Positions 1-5,555 of a DNA stretch of 6,367 nt are shown piece by piece. Source of the DNA: Oligoflexales bacterium (GTDB taxonomy: Bacteria; Bdellovibrionota; Oligoflexia; Oligoflexales; Oligoflexaceae); the NCBI GenBank assembly GCA_015232735.1, contig JADFZC010000151.1:1-6367 (forward strand), given 5' to 3'. The first letter of the stretch is position 1. The number at the start of each line of letters is the position of its first letter. The position numbers and the translations under genes were made by a program. Below the pieces are notes generated by a model that did not search any database, was not told the origin of the DNA, and saw only the letters and a program-made list of their open reading frames with translations.

Positions 1-27
1 GAGGTTTAAAGCCTCTCCTGATTCGAC

Positions 28-60
28 ACCCGGTCCTTCAGGGCCGGGTTTACTTGTTTC
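28..60 (+). terminator. Probable intrinsic terminator (hairpin plus T-rich tract)
   Basis: Bases 28-36 pair with 41-49 to give a 9-bp GC-rich stem (one T-G wobble when read on the + strand) around a TTCA loop. It is followed by a T-rich stretch (about 48-59) interrupted by AC and G. On the opposite strand the wobble becomes a C-A mismatch and no T-run follows, so the signal fits a rightward transcript from a gene left of the window better than the end of the leftward fur gene, whose stop lies 37 nt away. It may still partly act in both directions. The call rests on sequence inspection only. Confidence 0.5.
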
Positions 61-85
61 AGACAGGCTCCGAAGACGGAAACAT

Positions 86-544
86 TCACCCCGAATTTTT
101 CCGGCAGCCTGTACAGTAGCCGAACAGGTCCAGCCTGTGAGAGGTTAAACTGAATCCGTGGCTTTGCGCCACATTAATCTGCGCTTTTTCGATTTCCTCG
201 CTTTTGAACTCCACGACCTTCCCGCATTTGATGCATGTGATGTGATCGTGGTGGTCCTGGGGATTGCGAATCTCAAAGGACGCCCCTCCGTCGGAGGAGG
301 TGGTCTGTTCCACAAGACCGGCTTCGGCAAGGAGGTTCATTGTGCGGTATATCGTGGCTATCCCCATGTTTCTGCCCGACCTTTTCAAGGAGTCGTGAAG
401 GCCCTCGACATCGATATGCTTTTCAAGCCTGAGAAAATGGTCTATGATAATTTTCCGCTGCTTTGTCTGTTTTAACTGCTTTTTGTCCAGATAGGCGTTC
501 AGGGTTTCCCAAAACCACTTCTGGAATGCTTCCTTGTTAACCAC
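86..544 (-). CDS. fur: Fur-family metal-responsive transcriptional regulator
   Basis: This 152-residue protein has the size and layout of Fur: an N-terminal winged-helix DNA-binding domain (about residues 15-90) and a C-terminal metal-binding dimerisation domain (about 91-150). The recognition-helix region reads GIATIYRTMNLL (61-72), close to the E. coli Fur segment. Metal ligands align with E. coli Fur: H43, E91, H99 and H101 for the regulatory site, H98, D100, E119 and H136 for the second site, and two CxxC pairs (C104/C107, C144/C147) for structural zinc. Glutamate at E91, where PerR proteins carry aspartate, favours an iron-type Fur over PerR. That is inference, and Zur or another subtype is not excluded. 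Translation appears to start at GTG (544-542); no in-frame ATG exists until M60 and no clear Shine-Dalgarno precedes the GTG. The gene is divergent from the redoxin gene. Fur normally represses iron-uptake genes with Fe2+ as corepressor, but no obvious target gene is adjacent. Confidence 0.88.
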   Translation of the reverse strand: MVNKEAFQKWFWETLNAYLDKKQLKQTKQRKIIIDHFLRLEKHIDVEGLHDSLKRSGRNMGIATIYRTMNLLAEAGLVEQTTSSDGGASFEIRNPQDHHDHITCIKCGKVVEFKSEEIEKAQINVAQSHGFSLTSHRLDLFGYCTGCRKNSG

Positions 545-605
545 TATATAACCATTTGTATAAAAATTAATAGAACATAAAAATGATTAAAATATATTAG
601 GTAAA

Positions 606-634
606 TAAATACGTTATAAAAACGATTTCGTCAA
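606..634 (-). promoter_or_regulatory. Candidate sigma70-type promoter for the Fur-family gene
   Basis: Read on the minus strand, TTGACG (634-629) is a 5/6 match to the -35 consensus. It lies 17 bp from TATTTA (611-606), a poor -10 element, which would put transcription start near 599 and leave a 5' leader of about 55 nt. The whole 545-716 spacer is AT-rich and also has to carry the promoter of the divergent redoxin gene. I see no convincing 19-bp Fur box, so autoregulation is not shown. Chance matches are easy in DNA this AT-rich. Confidence 0.3.
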
Positions 635-706
635 TGTCATAGGAGAAAGTTTCATCCGTTTTATGCTATTCTTTTCTTTGTTAGGGTTTTTGAATCTTGA
701 AGGCAC

Positions 707-710
707 GGAG
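707..710 (+). promoter_or_regulatory. Shine-Dalgarno site that sets the redoxin start
   Basis: GGAG ends 6 nt before ATG 717, an ideal spacing. The in-frame ATG at 663 has its nearest AGGAG (641-645) 17 nt away. The 717 start is therefore preferred, and it puts a short basic segment directly before the membrane helix. Confidence 0.6.
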
Positions 711-716
711 ATCCCA

Positions 717-1220
717 ATGGACAGGGGAAAAATAAAAGGATGGTTAAGGCGGAGGGGCGTAGATCTTCTCTTTCTCGTCGCAATTGTTGTCGGGCTCAAT
801 TTATGGCAGACGAGGGGACTTTTGCCCGGCGACCTCAAGAAACCGGCCCCTTCTTTCAGCCTGAAGGGAATCGATGGCAAAATTTACGATCTTTCAGCCG
901 CAAAGGGCCGCAAGACGATTCTCTATTTTTTCGCACCCTGGTGTGATGCCTGCAAAGCCGCAACTTCCAACATTGTTGATCTAGGTGAGGAGACCAGGGT
1001 ATATGCTGTGGCTTTAAGCTGGGAGGACGAGGGCAGCGTTGTAAACTTTGCAAAGGAACACCGTCTCGAAAATATCCCGGTCCTCCTGGGCACCAACGAG
1101 GTGATGGAGGGTTATCAGATTTCCTCCTTTCCCACCTTCTATTTCCTTGATGAGAAGGGGAGCATAAAGACCGGCACTGTCGGCTATACGAGCCGGATTG
1201 GTATAAAACTCAGGAACTGA
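717..1220 (+). CDS. Membrane-anchored TlpA/redoxin-like thioredoxin-fold protein
   Basis: From ATG 717 the protein has 167 residues. A basic N-terminus (RGKIKGWLRRR, 3-13) leads into one hydrophobic helix (about 15-30), which predicts an N-in signal anchor with the catalytic domain outside the cytoplasm. The thioredoxin fold follows: a PAPSFSL entry strand (43-49), the active-site segment FFAPWCDACK (71-80) with redox cysteines C76 and C79, and the cis-proline loop SFPTFYFLDEKG (137-148, P139). These are hallmarks of TlpA/ResA-type thiol-disulfide reductases, which reduce or exchange periplasmic disulfides, for example in cytochrome c maturation. The CxxC interior is D-A, without the proline of common WCxPC forms. 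No cytochrome biogenesis gene adjoins it, so the substrate is unknown. An 18-residue upstream extension to ATG 663 is possible but poorly supported. The 3' end overlaps the convergent pyruvate kinase gene by 11 bp. Confidence 0.82.
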   Translation: MDRGKIKGWLRRRGVDLLFLVAIVVGLNLWQTRGLLPGDLKKPAPSFSLKGIDGKIYDLSAAKGRKTILYFFAPWCDACKAATSNIVDLGEETRVYAVALSWEDEGSVVNFAKEHRLENIPVLLGTNEVMEGYQISSFPTFYFLDEKGSIKTGTVGYTSRIGIKLRN

Positions 1221-2964
1221 CCCCTGAAACTCCGGTAGTGACCTGCCCCTTTTGTGCATCAACAGTGACGGCAGTTCCGCTTTTCAGGAGCTTTGCGGCA
1301 TCGATCGCCTCGGTGATCACCGGTATCTCAAGGGCAAGACCGACAAGGGCGGCTTTTGAATCGTCCGCATACTCCTCGGTTATGATGGCGCTGGCATATT
1401 TTAAAAGCGGTATGATTTTGTCAGTGGTTTTTTTGATGACAAGGACACTGCCCTGGTCAAAGGACTCTATCGAATGGATATCGTCGTCTATTATATGTAT
1501 GATGCCGGTAGCGGAGTAGTTGTTGATCCCTTTCCCCTTGATGAGAACATTTCCCACCACGTGAACCTTTACCGTATTTGTTGTTCCGCTTACATCGATT
1601 GGCATCCCGCCGGTAATAACCACGATATCGCCGCTTTTTATGAGCCCCTTCTCCTCTGAAGACCTGATCGCCTGATTGAAGATCTCGTCAGTTGTGTTTT
1701 TGGTCTCTGTCAAAACCGGAATGATACCCCAGCTGAGAGCCAGCTGATTTAAAACCTTGGGCGACGTGGTAGTGGCGATAATATCACATCCCGGTCTGTA
1801 TTTTGAAGTCATCCTTGCCGTGTTTCCGGATTTGGTGACGGTTATTATCGCCTTGGCATCAAGGGTTTTTGCTATGTAAATGGTCGCATGGCTTATGGCA
1901 TCCGTGACGTTTCTCAGCTCCTTTGTGAGATGCTGGAAATGGGTTGCATAATCTATGTTGTTTTCCGTTTCAGTGGCTATTTTCGACATTGTTGCAAGAG
2001 TTTCCACAGGATACTTTCCAACAGAGGTTTCCCCCGAGAGCATTATCGCGCTTGTGCCGTCGTATATGGCATTTGCCACATCCGTAATCTCCGCCCTTGT
2101 GGGACGCGGGTTATTGATCATTGATTCAAGCATCTGGGTTGCTGTTATTACCATTTTGCCAGCCTGAAAACTTTTCACAATTATCATTTTTTGAAGGGCG
2201 GGCAGCTCTTCAAACGGGATTTCCACTCCCATATCGCCCCTGGCAATCATTATGCCGTCGCTCACCCTTATTATTTCATCAATATTGTCGACGCCCTCCC
2301 TGTTCTCAATCTTCGAGATGATCTTGACGCTGTTATCGTGATTCTCCTCGAGTATCCGCCTTATCTGCTTGACGCAGTCGGCGCTTCTTACAAATGATGC
2401 GGCAATGAAATCAAAGTCGTGTTTTATGGCAAAAAGGATATTTTCCCTGTCCTCGTCGCTAAGATAGGGAAGTGAAATTTTCACATCGGGGATATTTATG
2501 CTCTTTCTGTTGCTTATGGGCCCGCTGTTCATTACCCTGCAGATAATGTCCTTTTCCTTGATATCGATTACGCTCAGGCCAATAAGGCCGTCAGCCATCA
2601 GTATTGTATTCCCTTTTTTGAGATCATGCGGCAAGCCCTTGTAAGTGATGGATACCCGCTCCTCAGTTCCCATTATGTCTTCGGTAGTAAGTATAAATAT
2701 ATTGTCCTTTTTCAATTCCACCGACCCCTTTTCAAATTCCTTTAGCCTGATTTCCGGTCCCTTTGTGTCGAGAAGAATTGCCGAAGGGATGCCCAGTTCA
2801 CTTCTTATGGCCTTGAAAGCCTCCACTCTCTTTAAATGTTCTGCGTGGTTGCCGTGGGAAAAATTCAGGCGTGCCACGTTCATTCCATTTAAAAACATCT
2901 GCCTTAGCACTTCAGGATTGTCAGTGGCAGGTCCAAGCGTGCATACGATTTTTGTCTTTCTCAT
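1210..2964 (-). CDS. pyk: Pyruvate kinase with C-terminal PEP-utiliser-like extension
   Basis: This 584-residue protein catalyses PEP + ADP to pyruvate + ATP, the last step of glycolysis, in the cytoplasm. It begins with the typical MRKTKIVCTLGPAT and has NFSHG (34-38), DTKGPEIR (66-73), the active-site signature IISKIENREGV (215-225, catalytic K218, metal ligand E220), ARGDMGVE (241-248, D244) and ATQMLESM followed by NPRPTRAE. T67, K68 and E71 match the residue pattern of K+-dependent enzymes, so potassium dependence is inferred. The length exceeds the roughly 470-residue basic form. The last ~110 residues resemble the extra C-terminal domain of Bacillus/Geobacillus enzymes, related to the phosphohistidine domain of PEP synthase and PPDK. 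Here the usual T-S-H-A motif reads D-D-S-K-A (K537), so the histidine is missing. GGAGA (2975-2971) sits 6 nt before the ATG. The 3' end overlaps the convergent redoxin gene. No other glycolytic gene is adjacent. Confidence 0.96.
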   Translation of the reverse strand: MRKTKIVCTLGPATDNPEVLRQMFLNGMNVARLNFSHGNHAEHLKRVEAFKAIRSELGIPSAILLDTKGPEIRLKEFEKGSVELKKDNIFILTTEDIMGTEERVSITYKGLPHDLKKGNTILMADGLIGLSVIDIKEKDIICRVMNSGPISNRKSINIPDVKISLPYLSDEDRENILFAIKHDFDFIAASFVRSADCVKQIRRILEENHDNSVKIISKIENREGVDNIDEIIRVSDGIMIARGDMGVEIPFEELPALQKMIIVKSFQAGKMVITATQMLESMINNPRPTRAEITDVANAIYDGTSAIMLSGETSVGKYPVETLATMSKIATETENNIDYATHFQHLTKELRNVTDAISHATIYIAKTLDAKAIITVTKSGNTARMTSKYRPGCDIIATTTSPKVLNQLALSWGIIPVLTETKNTTDEIFNQAIRSSEEKGLIKSGDIVVITGGMPIDVSGTTNTVKVHVVGNVLIKGKGINNYSATGIIHIIDDDIHSIESFDQGSVLVIKKTTDKIIPLLKYASAIITEEYADDSKAALVGLALEIPVITEAIDAAKLLKSGTAVTVDAQKGQVTTGVSGVSS

Positions 2965-3266
2965 TTGAACTCTCCAGATTTTTTTTAAAGATTGTTATAA
3001 GAAGCTATCGGAATGAAACCAGAATATTATTAGGCTAAACATCCTGAAAATAACGGCATTTTATTTTTGTCCAGATATTAGCCATTTCTTTTGGGCTTTC
3101 TTACATAAATTTTAATAAGAAAAAATCCGATTTTCATATATTTTAATTTATCGTTTTCATTAAAATTAATTTCATATTTTTTTTCAATCTCAATTTGCCC
3201 GGATACTTTCCCGATAAGAATTTAAGAAATGCTTGAGTTTCAATTGTTATCGCAAGGAGCATATAT
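2965..3266. other. AT-rich divergent intergenic region
   Basis: This 302-bp spacer lies between two divergently transcribed genes, so it must hold both promoters. It contains the pyruvate kinase Shine-Dalgarno (2971-2975, minus) and the lipoprotein Shine-Dalgarno (3254-3259, plus). Inverted repeats include TTTCTTA (3097-3103) against TAAGAAA (3116-3122) with a 12-nt spacer, and GGCTAA (3033-3038) against TTAGCC (3078-3083). No -35/-10 pair is good enough to call, although TATAAC on the minus strand (2999-2994) is a plausible -10. I see no RNA gene. The only ORF in it runs into the lipoprotein gene on the opposite strand and looks spurious. Confidence 0.5.
3254..3259 (+). promoter_or_regulatory. 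Strong Shine-Dalgarno of the modular lipoprotein gene
   Basis: AAGGAG lies 7 nt upstream of ATG 3267 and fixes that start. It is the closest match to the consensus ribosome binding site in the window, suggesting efficient translation. Confidence 0.7.
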
Positions 3267-4349
3267 ATGATTTTTCGCAGTATGACATTTGGCACTTTTT
3301 TGATGTCCGGTTTTTTGATTTTTTCCGTCTCTTGCAGCGACAAGGCAAAATTTGAAGGCGAGGACAGGAGAATTCAATCCAAGGGAGAGGATGCGAAGGC
3401 CGAGAAAAAATATCAGGACGAGGAAAAAGACTCCGAAGTCGACAGACCGATGCTTGTAACGGGAACATTTCTTGTATCATGCTATCGGGATAACCGGGAT
3501 AACCAGATAACATGTACTTCCATGGCGGGAAAAATAGGCTGGCCCAAAATCAAGGCCTTTGTAAAAAGCAATGAAAAAATGGAACGGATATCCTTTGAAA
3601 TAGCTCCCGAGGGTAGCGGCTATGACATCATTTTCAAGAGTTTATCAGTCGATTTTATATATTTTCAATACAACGGCACAAACTATACTGTGGAGGTTAT
3701 TTCACGGGAACCATCTTCAGAAACGGCCAGTAAACACGAAAATCCTGTTCCCGCGCCGGTAACCGCGGAGGTCGCTCCTCCCGCCGTGCCCATTTCTCCA
3801 ACGCCGACGCCAAGTCCGGCTGCAGAGGCACAGACTGAAATTCAAACTTTGGCAAGTACGCCTACACCTACACCTTCGCCCATCGTTACACCTACGCCTG
3901 AACCAACTCCGATTATTCCCAGGACTCTGACCATGCTTATAAACTCAATACCTCTGGGCATCGGGAATAATTATCTGACAACGCAAAAAAATCCTGACTG
4001 CACCCGGGAACAGATAAACCTGGTAAAGACAAGTTCGCCGCTGCCGGTTCGCGCCTTTCCGTTTGAAACGGCATTTGCAGGGAAACTTACTATCACTGTC
4101 GAGGGCATGTGCGGAGTCGGTGACTGGGCCAGATACGGCAGCAGCAAATTACAGATCCTTGATAATACCGGCACGGTGTTGAAAGGTCTGGACATACCCC
4201 CTTATTCAAAAGGAGTGACCCTGAGCCTCGACAATGTTCCGGCCGGCAGTTTTAAGGTTAAAATATTGGCAGGAGGTACGCCATTCACTAACGATGTCTA
4301 TGACGACTTCCTGATAGGAAATATTCAAATTACGCTGGTGGAAAACTGA
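3267..4349 (+). CDS. Modular lipoprotein with Pro/Thr-rich linker, unknown function
   Basis: I do not recognise this 360-residue protein. Its N-terminus is a signal peptide (R4, hydrophobic 7-21) ending in FSVSC, a relaxed lipobox with serine at -3, so lipidation at C23 is likely rather than certain. Residues 24-60 are highly charged (Lys, Glu, Asp) and probably extended. Residues 62-147 form a small predicted beta-containing domain with C72 and C83 flanking a doubled RDN unit. Residues 150-218 are a Pro/Thr/Ser/Ala-rich linker with TPTPTPSP-type units. Residues 219-360 look beta-rich, with alternating hydrophobic strands such as GKLTITVEG (272-280) and NIQITLVE at the end, plus C245 and C282; a beta-sandwich is plausible but unproven. 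The layout suggests an envelope or surface protein whose two domains are held apart by a flexible stalk. It ends 3 bp from the convergent lipoprotein gene and is divergent from pyruvate kinase. Confidence 0.78.
   Translation: MIFRSMTFGTFLMSGFLIFSVSCSDKAKFEGEDRRIQSKGEDAKAEKKYQDEEKDSEVDRPMLVTGTFLVSCYRDNRDNQITCTSMAGKIGWPKIKAFVKSNEKMERISFEIAPEGSGYDIIFKSLSVDFIYFQYNGTNYTVEVISREPSSETASKHENPVPAPVTAEVAPPAVPISPTPTPSPAAEAQTEIQTLASTPTPTPSPIVTPTPEPTPIIPRTLTMLINSIPLGIGNNYLTTQKNPDCTREQINLVKTSSPLPVRAFPFETAFAGKLTITVEGMCGVGDWARYGSSKLQILDNTGTVLKGLDIPPYSKGVTLSLDNVPAGSFKVKILAGGTPFTNDVYDDFLIGNIQITLVEN
3486..3503 (+). repeat. Perfect 9-bp tandem duplication
   Basis: CGGGATAAC occurs twice in direct succession inside the modular lipoprotein gene and encodes RDNRDN (residues 74-79) between C72 and C83. 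Because the unit is a multiple of three, the reading frame is kept and only the loop between the two cysteines is lengthened. Confidence 0.75.
3798..3910 (+). repeat. Degenerate hexanucleotide repeats coding for Thr-Pro units
   Basis: ACNCCN hexamers recur in the linker-coding region: ACGCCG-ACGCCA at 3801-3812, three consecutive ACNCCT units at 3858-3875, and ACACCT-ACGCCT at 3888-3899. They encode the Thr-Pro dipeptides of the lipoprotein stalk. Units are 6 bp, so slippage would change linker length without shifting the frame. Confidence 0.6.
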
Positions 4350-4352
4350 TTT

Positions 4353-5543
4353 CTATTTCTGGGAATATTCCAGCCATGCATCCTGGCAGATTGCTCTCAC
4401 AAGCTGCACTGCGCCTTCCTTGTAAGAACGGTCTATGTTATAATCCTTGTATTTGATATCCACAACATTTTCAGGATCGTTGATTATGCTGCTTTTCATA
4501 GCACAATTATAGGTAATCTTGTCATCGCGCAGGACCTTGATGGCATGATCGATATTGCCGTTCACCTTGACAACTCCATTATCGTTATTGAGCGATGCGG
4601 TGTAGATGTTCCATTTATGTCCAAATGCCTTGATGCCTTTTATGCTGGGGCCGAAAAGAGCGGAATTTATGGCCGTCTGTTCATTGGTTCTCGTCGTTGG
4701 GGTATCAATCATGCGCCCTGCCAGGAAAGTCGCAAGATCATTTTTTACGGACTTCTTTACCTTTTCAGGATAGATCTTCTGGCAAAAATCCACAAGGCTG
4801 TTTATGCTGTCATCTTCATAGATTTTAAACCGTACATATTTTGAAATCTTTGTTAAATCGCTCCATGATTTTTCAACGCTCACCCCATTGCCCACAATAT
4901 CCACTCCGCCCTGGATACGCCTTGCCTCGTAGCTTGTAATACCATAAAAGCAGACTCCTATTATGTGATTGCCGTCCATGTTCGGGCGAAGTTCCTTGCC
5001 GCCTCCCGGAAGGGAGACTTCCTTGATCACACGATAGGGATCAAGATTGCCGCTTGTCACGGCGCTTGGAATTGTTGATTTGGAGATTATAAACTCCTTG
5101 GATACCGAAATCCCGAATGAATAGTTTGCAATGGCGGTTATTTTCACCAGTTTGAATATCTTGCCATCGTACCCAAAGGAGATTGCACCTTCGCTACCCA
5201 TAAGCTGGCTGAAGCTCTGGTGGACACGGGGAAAGGGCGCCCATGGAACATCGGTATCATCGCGAAGTGAAAATTTCTGTGTATAGCCATCATCACTTCC
5301 GTACAACGCCAGGCCCTGTTCATTGTTGTCTTTCTTGCTAAGATCAACATCCTTAGCGATATCGCTTATCAGATCGCCATAGTAGGTCCCGATAACAAGA
5401 CTTCTCGATTCAAGGGGAATTTTTGCAGATGATACCCCGCTTACACCATTATATGATGAGTCGGAAGGCCCGCAGCCTGAAAGGATCAGTGCGAGGTTTG
5501 TAATAAGAAAACTCCTTTTCAACACTTTCATTTTCCACTCCAT
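4353..5543 (-). CDS. Exported lipoprotein of an unrecognised family, paralogue of the gene upstream
   Basis: This 396-residue protein belongs to no family I recognise. The N-terminus has K/R residues, a hydrophobic run and a canonical lipobox LSGC (C24 counted from ATG 5543), so it should be lipidated and outside the cytoplasm. Two starts are possible: ATG 5543 (MEWKMK) or ATG 5531 (MKVLKR, a more typical signal start); the ribosome binding signal is weak for both. A Ser/Gly-rich tether (about 25-43) precedes the mature domain. Beyond the lipid cysteine there are exactly four: C198 (IGVCFY), C254 (VDFCQK), C347 (TYNCAM) and C386 (AICQDA). All four recur in the paralogue at matching spacing, suggesting two disulfides. 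The colinear core includes INSALF (292-297) and KWNIYTASLNND (310-321), followed by VKVNG. It starts 12 bp after the paralogue's stop, so the two are probably co-transcribed. It ends 3 bp from the convergent lipoprotein gene. Confidence 0.8.
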   Translation of the reverse strand: MEWKMKVLKRSFLITNLALILSGCGPSDSSYNGVSGVSSAKIPLESRSLVIGTYYGDLISDIAKDVDLSKKDNNEQGLALYGSDDGYTQKFSLRDDTDVPWAPFPRVHQSFSQLMGSEGAISFGYDGKIFKLVKITAIANYSFGISVSKEFIISKSTIPSAVTSGNLDPYRVIKEVSLPGGGKELRPNMDGNHIIGVCFYGITSYEARRIQGGVDIVGNGVSVEKSWSDLTKISKYVRFKIYEDDSINSLVDFCQKIYPEKVKKSVKNDLATFLAGRMIDTPTTRTNEQTAINSALFGPSIKGIKAFGHKWNIYTASLNNDNGVVKVNGNIDHAIKVLRDDKITYNCAMKSSIINDPENVVDIKYKDYNIDRSYKEGAVQLVRAICQDAWLEYSQK

Positions 5544-5555
5544 ATCTCTTGCATG

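Noticed and set aside
158..475. 105-residue ORF on the + strand opposite the Fur-family gene
   Set aside because: It is a shadow of a clearly recognisable Fur gene on the other strand, shows no familiar motif, and its composition follows the antisense codons.
663..716. Longer start of the redoxin at ATG 663
   Set aside because: Its nearest Shine-Dalgarno is 17 nt away, whereas ATG 717 has GGAG at 6 nt. The extension adds a second hydrophobic patch before the basic anchor segment, which is atypical.
1203..1227. Possible terminator at the pyruvate kinase end (minus strand TCAGG/CCTGA stem, then GTTTTAT)
   Set aside because: The stem is only 5 bp with an 8-nt loop, the T-run is short, and the bases are coding for both genes; too weak to call.
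3143..3343. 66-residue minus-strand ORF between pyruvate kinase and the modular lipoprotein
   Set aside because: It overlaps the start, signal peptide region and Shine-Dalgarno of the well-supported lipoprotein gene, is Lys/Ile-rich as expected from AT-rich DNA, and has no recognisable motif.
3798..3910. Short repeats considered as a CRISPR-like array
   Set aside because: Units are 6 bp, degenerate, without unique spacers, and in frame with Thr-Pro codons of a lipoprotein linker.
4362..4371. Perfect palindrome GGAATATTCC
   Set aside because: It lies within the last codons of the lipoprotein gene with no T-run or flanking extension, and a single 10-bp palindrome is expected by chance in a few kilobases.
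5412..5450. GVSGVSS peptide shared by the lipoprotein N-terminus and the pyruvate kinase C-terminus
   Set aside because: The codons differ at most positions, so there is no DNA duplication; it is a chance low-complexity match.
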